A stretch of 64,000 nucleotides of DNA, taken from contig QKWP01000077.1 in the NCBI GenBank assembly GCA_003550325.1, forward strand, positions 475,997 through 539,996, in the 5' to 3' direction. The notes below the pieces were generated by a model. The model was not told the origin of the DNA. It made no database searches and was given only the letters and a program-made list of their open reading frames with translations. The stretch comes from Gigaspora rosea (taxonomy: Eukaryota; Glomeromycota; Glomeromycetes; Diversisporales; Gigasporaceae). Positions 31,896-42,684 of the stretch are shown one piece after another (within the stretch, counting starts at the first letter, position 1; each line of letters starts with the position of its first letter). A program made the position numbers and the translations under genes.

Positions 31896-32987
31896 GGGTA
31901 CTGCTATTCACACCATGGTTTTTGCTATTTGCACTATGGATTTTGTGTAACATTAGATCATTAATTAACCTTTTCTATTTGAACTATAGTATAGTTACAC
32001 AATATTTAAAAATCTTACTTTGCACCACTATATATTGTTAATCTACAAAAAAAGTGAGTTTTTATTGGTGCAGCATAAAAACAGTCTGAGGTTACACTAA
32101 AATTGTAAAAATTTTATTCTGCACTCCTATATGTTGTTAACTACAAAAAAAGGTGAGTTTTTATTGGTGCAACATAAAAATAGTCCAAGGTTATACAAAT
32201 TGCGAAACTCTGGCCCGCATTATATTAAGGCCTTAAAAAATTAGTGTAAGGGTTGGCCCAAATTATAAAATTAGAGTTAGGGTTGGGCCGCATTATAAAA
32301 TTTGGTTAGCAGGCCTACTATATTAGGTTACCAAAATAAGACTTGTATTATATTACATAATATTAATAGCACGAATAACTGTTAATCTACAAAAAAGGTG
32401 AGTTTTTATTGGTGCAACATGAAAGTAGCCCAAGATTACACAAAATTGTAAAACTCTGGCCCGCATTATGTTAAGGCCTTAAAAAATTAGGATAAGAGTT
32501 GGCCCGCATTATGAAATTAGAGTTAGTGTTGGCCCACATTATAAAATTAAATTAGATTAGGTTACCAAAATAATTATGTAACATTAAATAACATTAATAG
32601 TATGAGTACCGGTACTGTTAATCTACAAAAAAAGATAAGTTTTTATTGGTACAACATTAAAAAGTTCAAGGTTATACAAAAATTGCAAAAATCTTGTTTA
32701 CATAGTATTAATTTACAAAAAAGAGGAGTTTTTATTGGTGCAACATATATTAGGGCGCCTACTTTTATCATCTGATTTCAGTTAATTAGTAGCCCTTACC
32801 TCCCCCCAGATATGAAAATTATCAGGTCTTATATATAATTTCCAAAATTTTTGACCCCTCTAGAAAATCAGGTGATAAAAGTAGGCTCCCTTACTATGGT
32901 ACAAATAAAAAAAGGTGATTGGTGATCTAATGTTACACAAAATCCATGGTGCAAATAGCAAAAACCATGATGTAAATAGCAGTACCC
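31896..32987. mobile_element. Foldback non-autonomous element, family E, copy 1
   Basis: Long inverted ends: gggtactgctattcacacca onward is mirrored by a right end that reads, in reverse complement, gggtactgctatttacatca, and the symmetry continues inward for hundreds of bases (ctacaaaaaaagtgagttt, ggcccgcattat). An imperfect 8-base duplication (aatattta / tatattta) flanks it. It is the same family as 48,865-49,662. Its right arm carries a nested MITE at 32,753-32,890. It is non-coding. Confidence 0.75.
32753..32890. mobile_element. 138-bp MITE, TTA target, nested in family E
   Basis: TTA at 32,750-32,752 and 32,891-32,893. The ends are GGGCGCCTACTTTTATCATC and, in reverse complement, GGGAGCCTACTTTTATCACC. 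The sister family-E copy has the uninterrupted site (caacatatattactatggtg near 49,559), so insertion and a 3-bp duplication are shown directly. Similar ends (acttttatcaggtgatttcc) appear at about 3250. Confidence 0.88.
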
Positions 32988-33400
32988 TATATTTAATTCA
33001 GTTCACTTTAACAATTAAGTTTCAAGAGAAACATCTAATTATTCAATAAATAATCAGGGTGAGTATGAAGTTTAGTTCTGTTCATTTTGATAATTGTGCT
33101 TTAAGACGATGTATGATTGACTATAATTCATTTAATCATTCAATAAATTACCAGAGTGAGTATAAAGTTTTCAAGAGAATGTATAATTAACTATAATTAT
33201 TTAATCGTTTAATAAATTACTAGGATGAGTATTAATTTAATTCTGTTTACTTTAACAATTGTGTTTCAGGACAATATATTAACTATAATTATTTAATAAA
33301 TTATCAGTATAAGTATAAAGTTTAATTCATCTCACTTTAACGATTATTTTTTTCAAGCAATATATAATTAATGGTAATTATTTTTTATTAAATAAAATTA

Positions 33401-33565
33401 GGGGCGTGCTATTTATCATGTGATATTTTTTACTTAGTAGCTACTCCTATTTATATATGGTGTAATCACTTTATTTAATTCTGATTAATTAATATAATAT
33501 ATAGATGTGATCACTACTTCTGACCATGTATCTATAGTAAAAATCACATGATAAATGGCATGTCC
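33401..33565. mobile_element. 165-bp MITE, TTA target, nested in family D repeat
   Basis: TTA at 33,398-33,400 and 33,566-33,568. The ends GGGGCGTGCTATTTATCATG and, reversed, GGACATGCCATTTATCATGT continue as gtgattttt. It interrupts a family D unit between aataaaatta and gcgtaaatattaag. It is related in design to the 138-bp MITE. Confidence 0.8.
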
Positions 33566-33650
33566 TTATTAGCGTAAATATTAAGTTTAATTTTGTTTAC
33601 TTTAACAATTTTGTTTCAAAACAATGTATGATTACTATAATCATTTAGTC

Positions 33651-33888
33651 TAGTGATGCCACCAAAATTGATTTTTGAAAAAGGCCTATTTCGTCTTCAT
33701 TAGAGAAAATTAAAATTTTTTATAAGGAAGAGCAAATAAATTTATATAGATATGTTCCTTTTAATTTTATCTATTCAAAAAAAGTATCAAATAATTTCGT
33801 CTTTCAAGTAAAATAGGTCAAAAACAATTTCGTCTTCAAATTTTAATTTCGGGTTTTAGAACCCGAGATGCTTTCATCCTCATGTATA
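33651..33888. mobile_element. Candidate hAT-like MITE, 238 bp
   Basis: It interrupts a family D unit. The flanks are atttagtc (33,643-33,650) and gtttagtc (33,889-33,896), 7 of 8 identical. The left end TAGTGATG and right end CATGTATA form a weak inverted pair of the hAT type. It contains the hairpin tcgggttttagaacccga. Confidence 0.5.
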
Positions 33889-34029
33889 GTTTAGTCATTC
33901 AATATATTACTAGGCTGAGTATTAAATTTAATTTTGTTTATTTTAGCATTTTGTTTCAAAAAAATGTATGATTAACTATAATAGATATAGGGTTCATACA
34001 ATGATTTTTAATCAGATTTTGCCTACATA

Positions 34030-35629
34030 TAGGGTGCGGAGTGGGCTGGGCTAAACCCGTAAATTAGCGAGCCGGGTCAGGCTCGGGCTAGTTTCGGGCC
34101 CAGATTTTATAATACGGGCCAGGCTTGGGGCAGGCCTGATAAATATCAAGCTGGGATTCGGGCCTTGTGAATATGCCCGGATGGGCCTTATAAGACCCTA
34201 TTACAGAATCCAAGATAAGTAATACTGTAATACAGATTATATATTATGCATATACTTTATCGTACAAATTACTAATTTTACCTTTCTTATATATGCAGAT
34301 GCAGAAGGCTTCAAGGAGTCGATTTAATCTCTGTTTTATAACTGAATGTACATAGATTCGTTAGGCAGAAATACGTGCACTTGTTAAGGGACCAAAAAGC
34401 CAGGCAAATAAGTCTAGTGCATGAACGTAGCCTTAAAAAAAATAAATAAAAAATAAAACTAAGTAAATAAGAAACGTAAGTATTAGATGAGAACAAGAAT
34501 TAAATTTTTTTTGATTTTTCAGATCCAACTTTCTTCTTAATTCAATACGAACAAATACATACTATCTCATTTGTAAGCATTTAGAATTAATTAAAGTGAT
34601 GCTAACAATTTGAATTATTCTATCATAATTAACAATCAATTTTTTTTAAATTCAGATAGAAAATGGACTATGGCAGTGTTGTACACGGACATTGTCCCGC
34701 CGATTTTTCAGGGACGCAGGCAGTCTGGGACGGGACGTCTGGGACATGTCCACAATAATGTCCCAACATGATACATGTCCACCGGGTAAAACCAATCAAA
34801 TTGCAAAATTATACGAATTTTATTGGTAGATGATCACGTGTTGAGTCGCAAAATGTCCGGGACAAAAAAAATTCTGGGCGGACATGTCCCGGACGTCCCG
34901 TCCCGGACTGTTCGCCGTCCGTGTCCGTGTCCCATGACAACACTGTACTATGGTATGTTAATGACTGACGAACCACAATTCTTAATTAAATTTACTAATA
35001 TTAATTTAATATAATTAGAAGCACAAAGTATCTACTCCATTGTTAGTGAAAGTGAGAGGCTTGAAACAACTATGGCAAATGAAGGCTCTGTAATAACTAT
35101 GGCTAATGATTTTCAAGATTTTACGCAATTATTTAAAAGAGTATGTGATCGAAGCACTCGGAATTAATTATTTTTTCTAATACTTTTAAGGAATTTCGAT
35201 CTCACTTTCAAAGCGCATTCAATAATTTTACACAATGTGTTGCACTCATTATTAAATTACGCTATATGTACGCAGTCAACATTTATTAATAAATTAGCTT
35301 TATTGTAGAGCTTTAGAAAGTTTGCTAAAAATGAATTAATATTTTGCACGGAATAAAGACTTGAGATTTTTGATCCAAATTAATATTTATTACTGTATGG
35401 TCTTATAAAAATCTATTATTTCGAAAAATCATAAGATCGTCAATTCAAAACTCAAAACCCATAAATTAACGGGCCTGATCGGGCTTGGGCCTAATTTAAA
35501 ATAAAGTCCAGCCCGGTTTGTTTAGCGAGCTTTTTGTCAGGCCCGGGCTTTAATCGGGCCCAAAAGAAATTTTTGGGCTTCATTTCGGGTTTGGGAAAGC
35601 CTGACCCGACCCGGCCCATTACGTACCTA
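34030..35629. mobile_element. hAT-type element, 1.6 kb, non-autonomous or decayed
   Basis: A perfect 8-base duplication cctacata (34,022-34,029 and 35,630-35,637) flanks inverted ends TAGGGTGCGGAGTGGGC and, reversed, TAGGTACGTAATGGGC. Both subterminal regions (about 160 bases) are rich in GGGC/GCCC motifs (ccgggtcaggctcgggc; ggcccgggctttaatcgggc), as seen in hAT transposase-binding regions. No transposase is recognisable. A stretch at 35,018-35,140 stays open (IYSIVSESERLETTMANEG...) and is followed by a possible GT donor, perhaps the relic of a captured or original gene. A smaller hAT MITE lies inside. Confidence 0.75.
34674..34945. mobile_element. 272-bp hAT MITE nested in a larger hAT element
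   Basis: The ends are CAGTGTTGTacacggac and, reversed, CAGTGTTGTcatgggac. CAGTGTTG is a recognised hAT terminus. The flanking duplication is gactatgg / tactatgg (34,666-34,673; 34,946-34,953; 7 of 8). The interior has repeated ggacatgtcc and gggacg motifs on both arms. Confidence 0.8.
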
Positions 35630-35793
35630 CCTACATATATAAATAAACTTCATTACTTATATAATTTGAGAATATGCTAGTACCTGATCTGTAACTCTGC
35701 TATGGGAACTTTGTATAAAACTTTAAAATCTTAATTTGTTACTCAATCACCCAGTGCACTAGTGAAACAATTATTCTTAAACCTTCCAGTTTT

Positions 35794-36404
35794 AGCAGGC
35801 AAATTTGGCTGCTTAAATTTTAACAAATTTTCTCTTCGGGAACATATAAAATTTTAAAAAACTTTTTAAAATTTTAATAGTAAAACTAAAAAATAAGTTT
35901 TATTAAAATGTAATATTTATATCAAAATTAAAGATAGAATAATAAAATTTAAATATAGAGTTTTGCTAAATCTCACAAGCAGTGATCATCACTGCTCATA
36001 TAATCAACCAATTAGATCGTAGGATCTTGTGTAACCAAAACAAAAACAAAAAAATAATGAAACTAACAAAAAATCTAAAAAATCTTAGACAACAAAATAT
36101 TTACTATGATAACTTATCTTCGGGCACTAAGTAAAAGTTTTTAGCGCAAAATTTTATATAATATGTCTTTTTAACTCTAATCTTAACCCTAACCCTAAAC
36201 CCTAATCTTAGTTTTTTGAAAAGTTTATTATAAAGCAGTGATGATTACTGCCAGTGAGATTTAGTAAAATTTATAAATATATTATTTATAAAAGGAATAT
36301 ATTTAATTTTATTCAATAAATATGAGGGTCAAGCTTAAATAAATTTTAAAAAAAAACTCAAAAAAACTTCTTAAAAATAATTTTAGCAGGCAAATTTGCC
36401 TGCT
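35794..36404. repeat. Block bounded by two 20-bp palindromes
   Basis: The left palindrome (35,794-35,813) has one substitution; the right one (36,385-36,404) is perfect. Between them is AT-rich sequence with a short CCCTAA run at 36,184-36,205. It is related to 1,300-1,555 (ggaacatataaaa). No ORF is present. It is probably a non-autonomous element, but no target duplication was established. Confidence 0.5.
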
Positions 36405-36630
36405 AGACAGTTTAAGAGATAAAAAACACTATATGAGATCTACAGTTGATTCTTAGAATCATTAAACTATTCCTATGTCTTTCGATATCTGATCTTTATA
36501 GTCAGTCTATCGAAGTGCCTACTTTCGGGTTGTCCACTCAGGCTATCAAAGTTCTATCTTCATGATCTCTATACTTTTTGATATCTGACCTGTATAGTTA
36601 GGCTATCGAAATACTAACTTTGATATAGGT

Positions 36631-36875
36631 TCTTTGCTAACAAAATGACCTTCTGAGGCTTTATTGATTTTGTAAATAAAAATCAAATTTGCTAGCTATT
36701 TAGTAATCCAATTTGAATAAATTTTTTTTTTAATTTATAGATTTATTGAGATTTACAAAATAAAAAAATTTATTCAAATTTGATTACTAGATGGCTGGCA
36801 AATTTGATTTTTATTCACAAAATCAATATAGCCTTGGAGGGTCATTTTAACAGCAAAGATTCTATATCTAGTAGT
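36631..36875. repeat. Foldback repeat, about 97-bp arms
   Basis: gatataggttctttgctaac at the left is mirrored by cagcaaagattctatatc at the right, with continuous imperfect pairing (tgattttgtaaataaaaatc / gatttttattcacaaaatca). The 75-codon ORF overlapping it is a by-product. Upstream at 36,480-36,620 there are diverged direct copies of a ttcgatatctgatctttatagt phrase. Confidence 0.65.
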
Positions 36876-36879
36876 CCAC

Positions 36880-39340
36880 CCAAGCTATCTATTGCACATA
36901 TACCCAATACACTAAACTCTACTCTGTGGTGGGTGTTAAGCTCGCAACAAAAACAAAAGAGAGAAAACATCTTTCTAATCTTCTTTCCTTATATAGCATT
37001 CCTATGACTTCATAACATTACCTAATTGATACAATACCTCATACTTACCAAATCACTACCCAACCACTATCTACATTTGCCCAACAATACATCAGACTTA
37101 CTAGTCACTTTCACCCACTCTGGTCAACACTCACTACCCGATACCTCATATTTACGTCATCATGGGTATGAGTGATTTTGTGACAAATAGATGCCTCGTG
37201 ACTGCTCATTATAGCTGATTTGAAATTAGTGGACACATGATAAATTTTGTGATAATCATTATTATTTTCAGTAATCTATTATATAAGTAGCATCAGTGTA
37301 GATAATCTATTATATAAGAAGTATCGGTATAGATAACCACTATAATATAAGATAAACAAATGAGATAAACAATATAAGATAAAAATTAAAATTGTTTGGT
37401 TCATATGTCCAACTCAGATCATCTGATCATCGCACTGCTCATACTGCAGATGGTGCCATATAATTTCTTGCCCCTTACTATGTAGATCGGCTTTGTGTTT
37501 ATTTATTTATACTCTTGTACTCACAAAATTGTTAATAACTTGTCAAACCTAATAAAGCAATTCCATTTATTCTACTGTTTTCAAACCCGATAAACTCTCA
37601 ATGCTAATACACTATGCATATCGTTTATTAGTGCTATATATCAGTAATAGAGTAGCCCAAGTTAAAATAATTTTTACTTCAAAGGTAAGGTGAACTCAAG
37701 AATATTAAAAACCTTACAGAGGTTAGCAGGTATCTATTTAATTATTATTGATAGTTTATTACTTTACGAGCACTTATTGATTCTTTATTTCCTCTTTTTT
37801 TTTAGACATATTTTTTCTTTCTAATTACATTATAATGCGATCATAAAATTTTGTCTTTAAAATTAATTACTAACTATGCTATTTTTTATACCTATCTCAT
37901 TATGTTATTTTTAATACAATGTTGTTATACTTTCACATACTATCGTAACTGATTTACATGGTATTATTTAAATATTTCACAATCCCGATCCCAATTTAAT
38001 CAAATATCTCATAGTTTATGTGTTCCACATAATAGTTCAATCGATTTAATCTTTAAATCTTTCTTTTTTTTACAACTGTATTCGAAGATTCCAACTCTTT
38101 CTCTGAACAGAATAAAGTTCACAATATACTGTTTTTTCCACTACAATGAAGTAAATAGAAGCTACAAACTTTATTATAATCTGATTTTATCTGTTAATTC
38201 GCTAAATGTGAAGCTTGGTAAATTTATATAAATTATTAATTTTTTTTAATACATCTGCTTACTAATTACAATATAGTGTTTATATAGCAAGTTCAATGTG
38301 ATTTTTGTTTCTATAAAAAGTACTACTCATTTGATCTAGAATTACTGTAACTCTTAATCTCAAAATAACAATTTGAAATATAAAGGGTACATAGTTAAAA
38401 TACCACACATTCAATTAAAAATTTATAGTATAGCAACTATTTATCATTAGGTTTAGAACATTCTGTTAGCATTAAATGTTGCATTTGTTTAAATTTAAAT
38501 ATAAGTGATAAAAAAAATCTTCAAACACAATTTAAAATATTTATTTATATTAGTAATTTAATTCCCATAGTGAAGTCACAGGTTTATAGCTAGTAAAATT
38601 ACAGTTTTTGATAATATAATTTTTAGCTGGTACAAACCATACCGTGACAATATATTGGCTAAAAATTATATTTCTAAAACTATCGAAATTTGGATGATTA
38701 TCACAAAATTTATCATATGTTGCACTAATTTTCAAATCAGCTATAAAATCTGTAAATTCTTATTATATAATATTCATAGATATTATAGATTGGAATTGCC
38801 TAAAGTTTTTCTTTAATCGTTTAATCGTTTAACCATTTAATCATTTAATTTGGCCAGCATTAAAATAATTCTGGCCTATGACCAACATAATTCTGCTCGG
38901 AACTATGAAAGCAATTTTCAAACAGTTAAATAATTCCAATCTCTAATAGATATGCTAAGTTAGTTTGCATTGAATCATTACAAAAAAATTCTGTTATTGA
39001 ACATACTATTTTATTAGCTACAGTATATACAGTAGTTAAGGTTGAGTACATTTGTGACTATGGGATAATTTTATTTTGTTTTGATCGATTTCTTTACAAT
39101 ATCATTTTTTGCAAGTACAGAATTTGTATTAATATTCACCAATTATGACATAATTCTTTACAATTATATTTTCTTATATCAATTGTTAGTAAATTTGAAT
39201 TGTGATGGCATTCATAATTATAACTTACTCATTGATATATTAGTCTTAACATGGTCATATAACCAATCAAAAAGCGTTAAAGCACAATAACTTGATTATT
39301 TTGCTATATTAGTTTTAACATACTGATCACCTTTTTGACA
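36880..39340. other. Intergenic AT-rich DNA
   Basis: No supported gene. There is a short direct repeat at about 37,272-37,330 (taatctattatataag twice) and a tttaatcgtttaatcgttta microsatellite at 38,815-38,850. The small ORFs (61-69 codons) lack any recognisable feature. Confidence 0.35.
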
Positions 39341-39757
39341 TAACAATCATTTTATTTGGTTGCTAGATAGACATAAAACTATAAATTACTGCGAAAATTA
39401 GTAAATTATTAGATAATCTGGGCGGCAAAATATTCTGACCAAAATTTCTAGAAATCAATATCTAAATATTTAGCTGAATATAATTTTTAATATTTCTAAT
39501 ATTATTATTTTTTTATTAATCTTATATTTTATCTATCGTGAAGCTTTTATCGTGTTTTTGCAGTTCTTGCACTTGAACTTATTCTTGTGCTTATTCTTGA
39601 ATATGAGACCAAAATAGTTTATATTAGTTTTAGCACACTAATTACTATTGGTTGCTAGATAGACATAAAACTATGAATCACTGCGAAAATTAGTAAATTA
39701 TTAGATAATCTGGGTGGCAAAATATTCTGGCCAAAATTTTTAGAATTCAAACATCTA
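39340..39757. repeat. Repeat family C, tandem copies (second split by the MULE)
   Basis: Unit one is 39,340-39,630. Unit two begins at 39,645 (ggttgctagatagacataaa), is cut at 39,757 and resumes at 46,004 (ctaaatgtaatttttt ... gaacgtgagaccaaaatagt). The pair, about 290 bases each, gives the pre-insertion sequence of the MULE target. Confidence 0.7.
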
Positions 39758-40383
39758 AATATTTGGGGGATGGCTAAAGCCATGTACCCACGTGATGTGA
39801 TTATTGAGAGACGTGATTATCACGTATCTGGTACTAACCATATACGATCTGATTTGATACTAATGCGTTGTGTGTACATACTGTGTACATTTGCATGCAT
39901 TTTTTGTAGCAAACTTTTTTTTTCCTACCCACAAAGTAGTTTTTCCTGACCGCATTATTATTACCGTATTTTTTTTCTTTCTAAAACAAGTTGAATTTTC
40001 GTAGTCTTTTTCGAATACTAAATGCGCGTGAATTTTTTTCTTTATTAAAGTGGATCTACATTCAAACGTACTATAGTATCAATTTTTTTTAAAATAAAAG
40101 AAAATCCAAAAGACTATCTATCTACATATGAACGCGCCTTCAAAAATTTTTTTTTCAAAAAAACCTTTAAAAACAAGGCTTTCTTTGAAAACTTCGCTGA
40201 ACTATTTTTTTACCCCTTTTATATATATATACATATATATATATATTTTTTTTTTTTTTTTATATAAAAAAACCCGTTTAATATAAAATAAATTTAACTC
40301 CTGACCAGAAGCGTAGTATTCTTTTTAATATTAATCAACCAGTTGAAATTTCACTAGACGAGTTTGATAGCGACTAGTAGCCT

Positions 40384-42191
40384 TTGGTTTCGAATATTTG
40401 GGTTCAATATAATTACAAGAATCATACAAATGGAAACTCGTGGCAGACTTATAACTGCCAATTCACCAAGCATTACAAATCAAGTACGCGACAAGAAGGA
40501 ATACCGGAAGAAAAGCGCAGAAAAACTAAGGTTCGATCTGAGAATTTATGTTCCGCCAAAATCAAAGTATTTTGATTTGTTACAGAACTAAAAGTCCGGG
40601 TTGAACGGTATAAAGATTCATCTAATCATACGCACACACTAGAGGATAGTGAAAGGCTTAAGCGATCAGAGGCAGCTCGGGTTTTAGTTGAACAGGAGGC
40701 TATAAAAAACTATTCTCCTCCAGTGATAGTTGATGCTGTTAAAGAATACGGAACCAAGAAGTTAGGTCTCAGAGAAAGTCTAAAAGAATTAAGGCGCAAG
40801 GAGGTTAGCAATATTCAACATAAGGTTCGAGGTTCCCAGGAGGCCCCTCTTATTGGTAGTCCAAGACTAGAGCTGGACATTCGAGAGTCAGTTTCTTTTT
40901 TAAAAAACCAAGGTTATCAGATTGAGCGTTATGAAATTACAAATCTATGTACCCGTAGTTTCGTTTTCGCACATAATAGCCAATTAGAAAAACTTCGACA
41001 TTTTGGGTGGCTTACTCTTCTTGATTCCACCCACAAAACCAACAAACATGACTGGCGCCTATTCACCTTGTACATTCGCGATAATTATGGATGTTGGGAC
41101 ATGGGTTCCCATTTTTTTGTGAGCAATGAGAATTCTAATACAATCGCAAACGCATTAAAAATCATTAGACATTTTGAATGCCGTTGGAAGCCTCGATACT
41201 TTCTTATCGATCAAAGTAATGCAGAAGCCAATGCCGTCGAGTTAGCTTTCCCGGGCCTTCAAGTGGGTGAGCAAGAATGTGGCGTTCTTTATTGCACTGT
41301 CCATGTTATGCGAACCTGGTTAAATAAGGTGTATGAAGTAAAAACCGGAATGAAATGATTTATGCCATGCATAAACGGACAAGAATCAGTTGTGAGGAAG
41401 TTATTAAACAGGCAGTTGCCAACTGCCCCGTCCCCGCTATAAAAAAATATATAGAACGAAATTATGCTAAAAATACCCACCATTGGGCTCTTTGGGCTTG
41501 CTAGCATTCTCCGTTTCTCTTACAAACGACCTCCACCAACCCTTTAGAATAGTATTATAGTAAATTAAAGCGAATGATTTCTTCTTATCACAGTCTGATT
41601 GGCGCATGCAATAAAATTGTTATACTCGATACAAAAAAACGATTCAATTCAGAATACGTAGCCTTCGAATTTCGTACTAAAAAAATATCTGCAGTTGGGA
41701 TTGATTACGAAATTCTCGATGAAATTTACAAACTTCCCTATCCTGTTCAAAAGTTAGTTGTTGAAGAGGTTCTTGCCGTTGAAAAAAGATTAGAGAAAGG
41801 TAAAGAACCTCCGGGTTTGATGTCATTAAATTGCCAGTGTCTTTTCTTCCGCTGTTACTTACTACCTTGCAAGCATATCTTTCATGACCATATTTATGGT
41901 ACTAATAAACTATTAAACACTAATGCTTGGATAAGATTTCAACAAATGTTCGAAGATAGTGGGTTTGAAATATATGAGCATCGAGAGTTAGTCGAAGTTG
42001 AACAACTGGGGAGGACTAAAGAAGAAAAAGCCGCAGAAAATAAACGAATGGCCGTGAATAAGCTAATGGAACAGGTGCGTGATGCGTACTGGAAGGTCGA
42101 GGAAGAAGGAAATGCTGAGCAAACAAATACTTTTATTAGAGAGCTAAATTCTCACATCGATCCCATCCTAATAAATCGTCAAATTCGTTAG
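40384..42191 (+). pseudogene. MULE transposase with WRKY/GCM1-like and SWIM zinc fingers
   Basis: One frame runs from about 40,384 to 41,356 with a single internal TGA (40,573). It holds an N-terminal Cys..Cys..His-x-His zinc-binding segment (YNCQFTKHY ... NLCSAKIKVF ... NHTHTLED), then the MULE core: LLDSTHKTNKHDWRLF (first Asp), FLIDQSNAEANA (second Asp), CTVHVMRTW (Cys/His). A frameshift near 41,355 leads to the frame carrying TNPLE (candidate third acid, 41,540-41,550) and the SWIM finger CQCLFFRCYLLPCKH (about 41,845-41,885). Two stops interrupt the joint region (41,501; 41,547). By family knowledge the protein binds the terminal repeats and cuts them. This copy is inactive. Confidence 0.85.
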
Positions 42192-42684
42192 AGGTAAGTA
42201 AGTATTTAATAATTTAAAAAATTTATAAATAATTAATAATATTATTTATTATAAATAATTATTATTTTAGTTATGCAATATGCACGAAGGGATTGATCTT
42301 TATGTAAGGATCTTTATATGGTTGCACGAATAAAATAGAAAAAATAAATTTAGAATTATTATCCGATCAAGCATAATTTATTAAAGTTGTGCCTAAACTA
42401 TTGAATTTTGAATAAAGATGTCTCTGCAACTACCTAGTAGAATTCGATAAAGATTTTTTTATTTTAATTCTACGAATTTGTAGAATCAAAATAAAATAAT
42501 TTCATCGAATTCTACTCGGTGGTTGCAGAGATATCTTTATTCAAAGTTTTAAAAGTCCAACTAAATTGAAAGCTGCGCCGAAACTATTTGAATTTTGAAC
42601 GAAGATATCTCTGCAACCACCTAGTAGAGTTCGATAAAGATTTTTTTATTTAATTCTACGAATTTTTATAATCAAAAAAAAAAN

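Larger units (their letters stand above)
30890..33995. repeat. Interrupted tandem repeat, 70-100-base units (family D)
   Basis: Units follow the pattern ttcaataaattaccaggg-tgagtataaagtttaatt, then ctgttcactttaacgattgt, then gtttcaagacaatgtatgat. Starts lie at about 30,980, 31,063, 31,148, 33,038, 33,138, 33,210, 33,293, 33,390 and 33,895. The array is split by unrelated sequence (31,180-31,895) and by the elements at 31,896-32,987, 33,401-33,565 and 33,651-33,888. The 98-codon hydrophobic ORF at 31,396-31,692 (minus) is repetitive TA-rich sequence. Confidence 0.7.
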
